Shown here: one piece after another, positions 28,562 to 36,991 of the stretch
How positions within the stretch are numbered: the stretch's first letter is position 1
Layout of the letters: every line of letters starts with the position of its first letter
Source: Sphingomonas sp. dw_22
Lineage (GTDB): Bacteria; Pseudomonadota; Alphaproteobacteria; Sphingomonadales; Sphingomonadaceae
Assembly: GCF_018449795.1 (NCBI RefSeq)
Contig: NZ_JAAVVE010000013.1
Location: 30,606-94,605 of the forward strand
Reading direction: 5' to 3'
DNA length: 64,000 nucleotides
Notes under the pieces: model-generated
Seen by the model: only the letters and a program-made list of their open reading frames with translations
What the model was told of the DNA's origin: nothing
The model's database searches: none
Made by a program: the position numbers and the translations under genes

Positions 28562-30226
28562 ATGAAGCGCTATCTGTTCCTGTTCGCCAGCCTGGTCCTC
28601 GCGACATCCGCCGCGCCCGTGGGTTCCCCGCCGCAGCCGAAGCCCGCCGCGCCCTCGCCGAAGCCCAACATCCTCGTCATCGTCGCGGACGATCTCGGCT
28701 ATTCGGACCTGGGTGCATTCGGCGGCGAGATCCATACGCCCAACCTTGATGCGCTCGCCGAACGCGGCCTGCGCCTCACCGGATTCCACAGCGCGCCGAC
28801 CTGCTCGCCGACGCGATCGATGCTGCTCTCGGGCACCGACAATCACCTCGCCGGTCTCGGCAACATGACCGAGACGATCGCGCCCAACCAGATCGGCCGG
28901 CCGGGCTATGGCGGCTATCTGCCCGGCGATGTGGTGACGCTGGCCGATCGCCTGCGTGACCTCGGCTATGCGACGCTGATGTCGGGCAAATGGCATCTTG
29001 GCGGCCGCGCCGAGGACGATCCCATCCGCCACGGCTTCGAGCAGGCCTTCGATCTCGTCCAGGGCGCCGGCAACCATTATGGCCGCAACCTCTCGCCCAA
29101 CTGGCAGCAGCTCGGCGTCAGCACCTATCGCGAGAATGGCGAGACGGTGAAGGCGCTGCCGACGGACTTCTACTCCTCCGATTATTTCGCGACCAAGCTG
29201 ATCGAATATCTGGGCAAGGCGGACAAGGCGAAGCCCTTCTTCGCTTATCTCACCTTCACCGCACCGCACTGGCCGCTACAGGCGCCCGAGGCGGACGTGG
29301 CCAAATATCGTGGTCGCTATGATGCGGGCTTCGAGGCCCTGCGCCGCGAGCGGCTCGCGCGCCAGCAGGTGCTGGGGCTGGTGCCGAGGAATGTCCGTGC
29401 GCACGACCTGATCCTGCCGCCGGGGCAGGACTGGGCGAGCCTGTCGCCGGAGGAGAAGCAGCGTCAGGCGCGGCTGATGGAGATCTATGCCGCGATGGTC
29501 GATCGGCTCGATCAGAATGTCGGCCGGGTGATCGCGCACCTCAAGGAAACCGGGCAATATGACAACACGATCATCGTCTTCCTCGCCGACAATGGCGCCG
29601 AGGGGATGGATCTGCGCGAAGTGCGCATTCCGGGCGTCGCGCAGCTCCTGAAGCTCACCGACAATCGCTTCGACAATCTCGGCAAGCAGACCAGCTTCGC
29701 GAGCTACGGTCCCGGCTGGGCGCAGGCGGCGACCACGCCGTCGCTGCTCTACAAGGGCTATACCAGCGAGGGCGGCACTCGCGTCGCCGCGTTCATCAAT
29801 CTGCCGGGCGCATCGCGGCGGGGTGGGGTCAGCCACAGCTACGGCACGGTGATGGACGTGCTGCCGACCCTGGTCGAGGCGGCGGGCGGCACCTGGCAGG
29901 GCGGCAGCTTCGCCGGCCGCGAGGTCCAGCCCGTGCGCGGGCGGAGCTGGCTGCCCTATCTCCAGGGCCGGGCCGCGCGCGTCCATGCGCCGGGCGAGGC
30001 GATCGGCAGCGAGCTGTTCGGCCGCCGCGCGATCCGCCAGGGCGACTGGAAGCTGGTCGATCTCGGCGACGGGTGGAAGCTCTACAACCTCTCCAGCGAT
30101 CCCGGTGAGACGCGCGACCTGTCGAAGCGCGAGCCGGCGCGGGTTCGCGCGCTGGCGGCGGCGTGGGACGATTATGCGAGGGATGCCGGCGTCATCATGC
30201 CGTCGACTCCGGCGACCTTCCCATGA
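28562..30226 (+). CDS. exported Cys-type sulfatase
   Basis: 554 aa. An N-terminal hydrophobic signal (LFLFASLVLATSAA) is followed by a Pro-rich spacer, then metal ligands VADDLGYSDLG and the sulfatase signature CSPTR (Cys81, converted to formylglycine in active enzymes), plus SGKWHLG and FLADNGAEG. The general class is arylsulfatase A-like; the substrate is unknown. It hydrolyses sulfate esters outside the cytoplasm. The stop overlaps the start of the formylglycine-generating enzyme gene by 4 nt, so enzyme and maturase are translationally coupled. Confidence 0.93.
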   Translation: MKRYLFLFASLVLATSAAPVGSPPQPKPAAPSPKPNILVIVADDLGYSDLGAFGGEIHTPNLDALAERGLRLTGFHSAPTCSPTRSMLLSGTDNHLAGLGNMTETIAPNQIGRPGYGGYLPGDVVTLADRLRDLGYATLMSGKWHLGGRAEDDPIRHGFEQAFDLVQGAGNHYGRNLSPNWQQLGVSTYRENGETVKALPTDFYSSDYFATKLIEYLGKADKAKPFFAYLTFTAPHWPLQAPEADVAKYRGRYDAGFEALRRERLARQQVLGLVPRNVRAHDLILPPGQDWASLSPEEKQRQARLMEIYAAMVDRLDQNVGRVIAHLKETGQYDNTIIVFLADNGAEGMDLREVRIPGVAQLLKLTDNRFDNLGKQTSFASYGPGWAQAATTPSLLYKGYTSEGGTRVAAFINLPGASRRGGVSHSYGTVMDVLPTLVEAAGGTWQGGSFAGREVQPVRGRSWLPYLQGRAARVHAPGEAIGSELFGRRAIRQGDWKLVDLGDGWKLYNLSSDPGETRDLSKREPARVRALAAAWDDYARDAGVIMPSTPATFP

Positions 30227-31182
30227 GGATCACTGGACCTCTGGCGGCGCTGCTCGGCGTGGTCGGCGTCGTCGGGACCGGCTTCGCGCTGGTGCCGCCG
30301 GTGGCGCCCGCCGCGCCCGCATCGGTGCCGGCGAAATGCGCGGGCAGCCGCGTGGATCGCCCTGTCATCGTGAAGGCGACCGACTTCATGATGGGCAGCA
30401 CGCGCCATTATGCCGAAGAAGGGCCGTCGGTGCGCGTCTCGGTCACGCGGTTCGACATCGATGCGCATGAAGTGACCAACCGCCAATATGCGGCCTTCGC
30501 CGCGGCGACCGGCTACGTGACCGAGGCCGAGCGGCCGGGCGGCGGCGCCTTCGTGTTCAGCCCGCCCGCCACGCCGGTCGAGGCGCCCGATCCGCGGCTG
30601 TGGTGGCGCTACGTCAAGGGCGCGAACTGGCGCCATCCCGCCGGTCCGGACAGCGATATCGCCGGGCGCGACGACGATCCGGTGGTCAACGTCACTTATG
30701 CCGATGCGCTCGCCTATGCCCGCTGGGCCGGCCGGGCGCTGCCGAGCGAGGAGCAGTTCGAGGCGGCGGCGCGGGCCGGCGGCGCTGGCGAGGAAGGGCC
30801 TGTGCCGGGCACCGCAAATATCTGGCAAGGGGGCTTCCCCGACACGAACGAGCAGCGCGACGGCTTCTATGGCCGCGCGCCCGCGGGCTGCTTCAAGCCT
30901 GATGCGGACGGCGCCTATGACCTGATCGGCAATGTCTGGGAGTGGACGGGAAGCTGGTATCTGCCGACCCATGGCCCGATCGTCACCGGTGACGGCACGC
31001 CCGGCAATCCCAGCTTCGATCCCGCCCAGCCGGACGCGCGCGTCCGCGTCATCAAGGGCGGCTCCTTCCTTTGCGCGGCCAATTACTGCGCGCGCTATCG
31101 CCCCGCCGCGCGCCATGCGCAGGACGAGACGCTCGCCGCCTCGCACCTTGGCTTCCGCACCGTTTCGACATCAGGAGAATAA
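30223..31182 (+). CDS. formylglycine-generating enzyme (SUMF1/FGE) family protein with N-terminal export signal
   Basis: 319 aa from ATG 30223. FGE-sulfatase domain: MMGSTRHYAEEGPSVRVSVTRFDIDAHEVTNRQYAAF, WRHPAGPDSDI, LPSEEQFEAAAR, YDLIGNVWEWTGSWY and RVIKGGSFLCAANYCARYRPAAR with the two active-site-region cysteines. FGE oxidises the sulfatase Cys to formylglycine. Unusually, the N-terminus (ITGPLAALLGVVGVVGTGFALVPPVAPAAPA) looks like a signal peptide or membrane anchor, which would place maturation in the periplasm. It is directly coupled to the sulfatase. Confidence 0.9.
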   Translation: MRITGPLAALLGVVGVVGTGFALVPPVAPAAPASVPAKCAGSRVDRPVIVKATDFMMGSTRHYAEEGPSVRVSVTRFDIDAHEVTNRQYAAFAAATGYVTEAERPGGGAFVFSPPATPVEAPDPRLWWRYVKGANWRHPAGPDSDIAGRDDDPVVNVTYADALAYARWAGRALPSEEQFEAAARAGGAGEEGPVPGTANIWQGGFPDTNEQRDGFYGRAPAGCFKPDADGAYDLIGNVWEWTGSWYLPTHGPIVTGDGTPGNPSFDPAQPDARVRVIKGGSFLCAANYCARYRPAARHAQDETLAASHLGFRTVSTSGE

Positions 31183-31183
31183 T

Positions 31184-32494
31184 ATGGACCGTCGCACGCT
31201 GCTCAAGGCCGCGGCCTCGCTGCCGCTGGTGCGGATCGGCGCGGCGATGGCGGCGGACCTGCCGCCGCTCGCCGCCGCGGCGCGCGATGCCTGGATCTTC
31301 GCGCTGCCCCTGATCGAGATGGCGCAGACCCGCGCCCGCATGGCCGCGCTGCCCGCCAACCGCCTGTTCCACAAGCGCGTGTTAGCGACACCCAAGGACG
31401 TGAGCGTCACCACGCCCAACAACGACACGCTCTATTCGAGTGCCTGGCTCAATCTCGCCAACGGCCCGGTGCGGCTGACGATCCCGCCGAGCGGCGACCG
31501 CTATCTCTCGGTCGCGCTGATGGATATGTACACCAACAATTTCGCGGTGCTCGGCACGCGCACGATCGGCCGCGACGGCGGCAGCTTCACGATCCTGGGA
31601 CCGGGCGCGGCGAGCGACGATCCGCTCGCGGTGCGCGCGACCACGCCTTGGGTGTGACTGCTCGTTCGAACGCTGGTCGACGGCAAGGCCGATCTGCCGG
31701 TGGCGCACAAGGTGCAGGACGGCTTCAGGCTCGAAGGGCCGGCGGCGCCCGGGCCGGGCCGCGCCTTCGCCGATCGCGCCGCGCCCTGGGACAAGCTGCT
31801 GGAGACGATCCAGGCGCTGATCGTCGAGAACCCGCCCCAGGCGACCGACGAGCGGCTGCTCGAAGCGGTGGCGCCGCTGGGCATCGGCGTGAAGGGCGGC
31901 TTGGATGCCGGCCGCTTCGGCCCCGCACAGGCGGCCGAGATCGAGCAGGGCCTCGCCGCCGCCCGCACGTTGCTGCGCGAAAAGGGCTGGACCGGGCCGG
32001 TCGCCAATGGCTGGTCCTATCCGCGCGCCAATCTGGGGCTGTACGGCCAGGATTATCTGTATCGCGCGCGGGTGGCGCTGGGCGGGCTGGGCGCCCTGCC
32101 GCGCGAGGAGGCGCTGTATATCCGCGCGCTCGATGCGAAGGGCGGCAGCATCTTTCCGGCGGGTACGCGCTGGCGGCTGCGCCTGCCGGGCGCGTTGCCG
32201 CTCGACGGGTTCTGGTCGCTGACGCTCTACCGCGCGACGCCCGATGGGCAGTTCTTCTTCATCGAGAACCCGATCGACCGCTACGCGATCGGCGATCGCA
32301 CGCCGGGCCTCCAGCGCGGGCAGGGTGGGGCGCTCGACATCCTGATCTCTCCCGACGATCCCGGCACAGCGCAGCGCGCCAACTGGCTGCCGGCCCCGGC
32401 CGCCGAGCCCTATGGTCTGTTCTTCCGCGCCTATCTGCCGCGGCCGGACTTGCTCGATGGCGCCTACACCTTGCCCAGGCTCGAAAAGGCGTGA
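31184..32494 (+). pseudogene. DUF1254/DUF1214-type exported protein interrupted by an in-frame TGA
   Basis: ATG 31184 (AGGAGA upstream) opens a frame with an export signal (RRTLLKAAASLPLVRIGAAMA). It then runs DAWIFALPLIEMAQTRA...TPNNDTLYSSAWLNLANGPVRLTIP...RYLSVALMDMYTNNFAVLG, ended by TGA at 31655-31657 (codon 158) in the context TTPWV-stop-LLVRTLVDG. The same frame continues without further stops to 32494 with the expected C-terminal DUF1214 part (GWSYPRANLGLYG...FWSLTLYRATPDGQFF). A TGG-to-TGA change, or a base-call error, explains the break. Two bp after the FGE stop, so formerly part of the sulfatase operon. Confidence 0.82.
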
Positions 32495-32644
32495 GTTTTC
32501 GGCCGATCCTGCGGTCCGGGTGTCGTCGCGCGGGCATTGATAAGCCCTGCTAACAAGGTTTTCCTTGAACTGCCGTCTAATCCAATCGGGCCGGACCCTC
32601 TAAATCCCTCCTGTAAAGCCGCATCAAACCACAGGAGAAAATCC

Positions 32645-33490
32645 ATGCCCCTCCCAGCAACGCCAGTCTGGTTCATCACCGGATGCTCGACGGGCTTTGG
32701 CCATGAAATCGCCAGGCAGGTGCTCGCCAGCGGTGCGCGGGCCGTGGTGACGGCGCGCGACAAGAGCCGTGTCGCGCATCTGGTCGAAGGCAATGCGGAC
32801 AATGCGCTCGCGCTCAGCCTCGATGTGACCGATCAGGGCCAGATCGAACAGGCGGTGCAGGCGGCGGTTGAGCGTTTCGGCCGCATCGACGTGCTGATGA
32901 ACAACGCCGGCTATGGCTATATGTCGACCATCGAGGAAGGCGAGGAGATCGAGGTTCGGCGGCAGTTCGATGCCAATGTCTTCGGCCTTTTCGCGATGAC
33001 GCGCGCGGTCCTGCCGGTGATGCGCAAGCAGCGCGGCGGGCGCATCATCAACCTGACCTCGGTTGCGGGACTGGTCGGTTTCCCGGGCTCCGGCTATTAT
33101 GCCGCCAGCAAGCACGCGGTGGAGGGTTTCTCGGACGCGCTGGCCGCCGAGGGCAGGCCCATCGGCATCCAGGTCACCTGCGTCGAGCCGGGGCCGTTCC
33201 GCACGGATTGGGCGGGCCGTTCCATGACGCAGACGCCCAGCCACATCCCGGAATATGCGGAGACCGCCGGCGTCCGCCTCGCCAACACGAAGCTCCAGAG
33301 TGGAAAGCAGCCGGGCGATCCGGTGCGCGCGGCGGAGGCGATCATCAAGGTCTCCACGCTGGAAACCGCACCTCGACATCTCGTTCTGGGCGCATTCGGC
33401 GTGGACCAGGTCACGCGCAAGCTCCGCGACCGTCTCGATGAGATCGAGCAGTGGCGGGCGCTCGGCCTGTCCACCGACTTTCCCGCCTGA
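32645..33490 (+). CDS. short-chain dehydrogenase/reductase
   Basis: 281 aa from ATG 32645 (AGGAG about 8 nt upstream; earlier in-frame ATG at 32537 lies in the leader). Classical SDR with cofactor loop TGCSTGFG, LDVTDQGQIEQAV, NNAGYG, and the catalytic Ser (LTSVAG) and YxxxK (YYAASKHA) residues, then PGPFRTDW. It oxidises or reduces an unknown alcohol/carbonyl with NAD(P). The 150 bp upstream show no recognisable regulatory motif. It converges with the lyase-like gene and shares a terminator with it. Confidence 0.9.
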   Translation: MPLPATPVWFITGCSTGFGHEIARQVLASGARAVVTARDKSRVAHLVEGNADNALALSLDVTDQGQIEQAVQAAVERFGRIDVLMNNAGYGYMSTIEEGEEIEVRRQFDANVFGLFAMTRAVLPVMRKQRGGRIINLTSVAGLVGFPGSGYYAASKHAVEGFSDALAAEGRPIGIQVTCVEPGPFRTDWAGRSMTQTPSHIPEYAETAGVRLANTKLQSGKQPGDPVRAAEAIIKVSTLETAPRHLVLGAFGVDQVTRKLRDRLDEIEQWRALGLSTDFPA

Positions 33491-33499
33491 AACCAGCGA

Positions 33500-33539
33500 G
33501 GCGGCGAGAGCAGGCTGTGATGGCCCTGTTCTCGCCGCT
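33500..33539. terminator. hairpin terminator between convergent genes
   Basis: About 14 bp stem (GCGGCGAGA...CAGG paired with CCTG...TCTCGCCGC, with one G-T wobble) and a 10-nt loop, lying in the 53-bp gap between the SDR stop and the stop of the lyase-like gene. No long U tract, so termination is probable rather than certain. Confidence 0.6.
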
Positions 33540-33543
33540 CGCC

Positions 33544-36267
33544 TCAACGAAGTTGCGCGTCTCCGATCAACGCGAGGTTCTCGATCGCGGCCAGTCCCCA
33601 TTGCGCGGCGGTGTTGGTGGACAGGTTCTGCACTTCGACCACGGAAGACGGCACCGCCTCGCCCGTGATCTCCTTGACGGAGAGGCCAAGCTTCATCTCG
33701 CCGCCGAGGAATTCCTGCCAGGCCCGTTTGGCGAGGGCCGCATCCTTCAGCTCGCGTGCCGCATAGGCCGTGAATCGCGAATGCCCCTGGCGAAGCCCAT
33801 GGCCGCGAGCAGGCTCGCCGAAACGTCGCAGCCAATCGGCGTCCGGCGCGTTGTACCAGGCGCAATAATCCAGCCATGCCTTGCGATAGCCGGGCGCATC
33901 CACGAGCGGCAGCAGCTCCGCCATGATCTCCACCACGCCGAACGCGCCGTTCAGATGGCTGACGCTGATGGTGTCGCCGCCCGAGATGAAGCGCCCTGTC
34001 GCCAGCTCGAAGCTCGCGCCGCCCGCCCACCATTGCTTCGGCAGCGCGGCGATGCTCTCCATCCCCGCGACGATCCGGTCGCGCCAGCGCCTGTCCCCGG
34101 TGCGCTCCCATTCGGTGTACCAAGCCGCGACACAGGCATTCCAGCTCGTGCCGAACTGAAGCTGGATCACGCCGGCCGGTAGCCCTTCGGCTTTCACCAC
34201 CGCGCTCACGCCGCCGGGCGGCAGCGATTCCGGCGCGCGTTCGGAGACCTTGCGGCCGATATTGACGTGCTCGAGCGCATATTCCGAACGGACAAGGGCG
34301 CGCATCAGATCGCCGACGCGCTCGTCTCCGGTCAGGTAATAATAGATGCGCCGATAGGTCGCGTTGGAGACGCGCGGCTGCTTGGAACTGTCGCTCCAAT
34401 GCTGGACGCCGTGGCGCGTCCCCAGGCCCGCCCAAGGGCCGAGATGATAGACGTCCACCTCGCCGGTGTGCCGGGTCATCGCCTCGGCCATGCGGAAGAT
34501 GTCGGCGCGGCCGCTGCGCAGATAGCTGTACCAGAGCCAGAGGTCGGTTGAGAGTTCCGAATTGTCCCACGCATAGCCGCCGATGTCGTACCGCCACTGA
34601 TGGCGGTCGGCGTCGTAGCTGTGCATGACGTCGCCATGGTTCCAGAAGCCATACCAGTGGCGCCGCTCGATCTCGTCGCGATACTGGGCGAGCAGCAAGT
34701 CGTTCTGCCGCTCGATGACCGCGGCCGGCCCGTCCCCCTGTTGCGGCAGGGCCCAGCTTCCGAAAACGCCCGCGGCATGAAGCCGTTCGGGGCGAACCTG
34801 AAGGCGGGGCGGCTGCGCGACATGGCTGGCAAAGGCGTCGAGCTGGGCGTTCTCCGGCGTTGCGGCAAGCGCCCACAGCCATAGCTCGTTGGTTCGCGCC
34901 ACCCCCTTGGCCGCGTCCCAGCCCGGCTCATAATCCTCATAGGTGATGTCGAGGCCCTGGTTCTGGGCGGCATAGGTCTCCATGCCGAGCACATCGCGAT
35001 AGGAGCGCATGTCCATCGCCGGCGCATCGGGCGACCAGAGCCAGGCCGTCAGCCCTGCGGCATCGTCGACCGCTCCGGTCACGTCGAGCTGGGCCGGATG
35101 CCGCTGCCAGAAGTTCGCCAGGCCGATCGCGGCGCCGCCGTCGGGGGAGCCCACATAGGCCAGGCCGCGGGCGCGGTGCCCCTCGATCGACTGGATCGGC
35201 GCGCGGCCCAGGCGCGTGCGCTTGGTCAGGACGAAGCCATCGGAATTGGGCTGCGCGAGCCGGAAATCGCCCCATGCGGGAATGCGATCGAGCAGCGGCT
35301 TCACGGCGGCGGGAAGCTGCTCGACCGCCGGCGTTGCCCGGCCGGCGATCTGCGCAGCGCGAAAGGCTTCTCCGGGATTGCGGCGCAGGCCGGTCAGCGG
35401 GCGAACGGCTTCCGCGAATATGCCGTCGTCGGTGGCGAAGCGCACATGGCGGTCATGCAGCGGCGCGCGCAGCGGAACCTGCGCGCGTATGCCGAGGCCG
35501 GAGAGGAAATCATGGTCCGCATCCCCGTCCCAGATGAAGCTGTGGACGATGCGGACGGCATCGCTGCCGGAAGTGAAATAGAGCCGCACGCTGAAGGGCA
35601 GCCATTGGCGCTGGCCGTCGCTGTGCGTGCCGTCGATCTTCACGACCGCGCGCACCGGCCCGCGCTGCTCGATCGCGATCTTCTCGATCCGGCTTTCGAA
35701 ATGTCGCGTCGAGACCTGGGCGGCTTCCTCGTCGGAAGGCGCGCTTCGGGTCTGGGCGATCAGATGCACGCCTTCCAGCAGCACCTTGCCTCCACGCTCC
35801 GCCGACGCGATGAGCGCCGCGCCGGTGCGCGGCAGGCGCCACGACGTCGGGCCGACGCGAACCACAATCGCGTCGCTATTCTCCTCCACGCTTACAGGCC
35901 CGGCGGGAGCAGCGGATTTCGTGCTGCCAAGACGCACAGCCCTGGGCGCCGGGCCCGCCGCGGCCGGCAAGGCATGGCCGCTCCATTTGATCGACCCGTC
36001 GGGCCAATAGCCCAATGGCCAGCTCTGGACCGGAACGGCCAGGCCATCCTGATCGGCGGCACCGATCCGCTCGACATGGCGCATGGCGCCGCGCGGCCAG
36101 GGCACGCCGAAGCTCTGTCCGCCATCCCATTTGGGCGCCGCGCCGTCGAGCCACTGGAGATCGGTCGAGGGCAGGGGAGCGGTCGCTGCCCAGCCGATGC
36201 GCGGCAGCGTCGTCGCTGCTCCCGCGATCAGGCTGGCGCGCAGGACGGAACGGCGGGACCAGGACAT
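33544..36267 (-). CDS. exo-rhamnogalacturonan lyase-like (PcRGLX/YetA-type) exported protein
   Basis: 907 aa. Tat-type signal (SRRSVLRASLIAGAATTLP), then an N-terminal beta-rich part starting LQWLDGAAPKWDGGQSFGVPWPRGAM with WPLGYWPDGSIKWSGHAL, and a C-terminal alpha/alpha-barrel-like half (HWYGFWNHGDVMHSYD, WRYDIGGYAWDNSELSTDLWLWY, EVDVYHLGPWAGLGTRHGVQHW). This matches, from memory, the PcRGLX/YetA family that contains exo-acting rhamnogalacturonan lyases. AAGGA 7 nt upstream supports ATG 36267. Third gene of a TonB receptor-DUF6250-lyase operon, so pectin-fragment degradation in the periplasm is likely. Confidence 0.75.
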   Translation of the reverse strand: MSWSRRSVLRASLIAGAATTLPRIGWAATAPLPSTDLQWLDGAAPKWDGGQSFGVPWPRGAMRHVERIGAADQDGLAVPVQSWPLGYWPDGSIKWSGHALPAAAGPAPRAVRLGSTKSAAPAGPVSVEENSDAIVVRVGPTSWRLPRTGAALIASAERGGKVLLEGVHLIAQTRSAPSDEEAAQVSTRHFESRIEKIAIEQRGPVRAVVKIDGTHSDGQRQWLPFSVRLYFTSGSDAVRIVHSFIWDGDADHDFLSGLGIRAQVPLRAPLHDRHVRFATDDGIFAEAVRPLTGLRRNPGEAFRAAQIAGRATPAVEQLPAAVKPLLDRIPAWGDFRLAQPNSDGFVLTKRTRLGRAPIQSIEGHRARGLAYVGSPDGGAAIGLANFWQRHPAQLDVTGAVDDAAGLTAWLWSPDAPAMDMRSYRDVLGMETYAAQNQGLDITYEDYEPGWDAAKGVARTNELWLWALAATPENAQLDAFASHVAQPPRLQVRPERLHAAGVFGSWALPQQGDGPAAVIERQNDLLLAQYRDEIERRHWYGFWNHGDVMHSYDADRHQWRYDIGGYAWDNSELSTDLWLWYSYLRSGRADIFRMAEAMTRHTGEVDVYHLGPWAGLGTRHGVQHWSDSSKQPRVSNATYRRIYYYLTGDERVGDLMRALVRSEYALEHVNIGRKVSERAPESLPPGGVSAVVKAEGLPAGVIQLQFGTSWNACVAAWYTEWERTGDRRWRDRIVAGMESIAALPKQWWAGGASFELATGRFISGGDTISVSHLNGAFGVVEIMAELLPLVDAPGYRKAWLDYCAWYNAPDADWLRRFGEPARGHGLRQGHSRFTAYAARELKDAALAKRAWQEFLGGEMKLGLSVKEITGEAVPSSVVEVQNLSTNTAAQWGLAAIENLALIGDAQLR

Positions 36268-36281
36268 GGAATTTCCTTCGA

Positions 36282-36989
36282 TCAGGCGAGAGCGGAGACG
36301 GTGAAATTGCGGACGCGCAGATGGCTGGCCGTCGTGCGTAAGGCGAAATGGCCGCGCATGTAAGGCTCTGTGTCCTTGAACGCGAAAAGCCGGCGGCCGT
36401 CGCGGAAGAAGCCGATATCCCGTCCATCCGCGACCAGGCGCAGATGCTGCCAGCGATTGGCGACGAGCAGGTCGGCCGCGTCCTGCCGGTCGTTCTCCGG
36501 GAGCAGGGGACGCTCGCCCCGCCGCGCTATGTATCGCCGGAAGCGCGTGGTCGTGTTCGCGTTGCCGCCCAGGCCGACATAATAGGTCCGGAGGTCGTCA
36601 TACTCCTCGAAACGCCCCGAGCGCGGCCGGGCCAGCGCGTCGCCATCGGGCGCGGCGGGATCCTGCGCCATCCAGAAGCAGTTGACGTCGCTCACCCGGT
36701 CGTGCGGGCCGCCGTCGCCCACGGCCTGCACATCATAGTCGATGGCAACGCGCCCCTGGAGTTCGGACCTGAACCAGAGCGTCAGCCCCGCCGGTGCGTC
36801 GATCTCCAGAATGCCATGGACCGCTTCGACCCGGGCCGGGGCCTCGGCCTCGACGGACCAATGGCCGATACCTTGCCGGAAATCGTCCCGATGCAGCAGC
36901 CGACCCTCGGGCCTTGCCCGGGCCGCCAGGGGGACGGCGACCATCGCCGCCATCCCCGTCACCGCATCGCGCCGCGTGAGCTGGAACAT
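36282..36989 (-). CDS. exported DUF6250-type protein, likely carbohydrate-active
   Basis: 235 aa. Twin-arginine start (TRRDAVTGMAAMVAVPLAARA), then a concanavalin-like beta-sandwich pattern: LLHRDDFRQGIGHWSVE, LWFRSELQGRVAIDYDVQAV, DVNCFWMAQDP, TYYVGLGGNANTTTRFRRY, WQHLRLVADGRDIGFFRDGRRLF and HFALRTTASHLRVRNFTV. It resembles the DUF6250 family, found beside polysaccharide-degrading enzymes. Catalytic residues are not evident. Start is 2 bp after the TonB receptor stop; 14-bp gap to the lyase-like gene. Confidence 0.68.
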   Translation of the reverse strand: MFQLTRRDAVTGMAAMVAVPLAARARPEGRLLHRDDFRQGIGHWSVEAEAPARVEAVHGILEIDAPAGLTLWFRSELQGRVAIDYDVQAVGDGGPHDRVSDVNCFWMAQDPAAPDGDALARPRSGRFEEYDDLRTYYVGLGGNANTTTRFRRYIARRGERPLLPENDRQDAADLLVANRWQHLRLVADGRDIGFFRDGRRLFAFKDTEPYMRGHFALRTTASHLRVRNFTVSALA

Positions 36990-36991
36990 GG

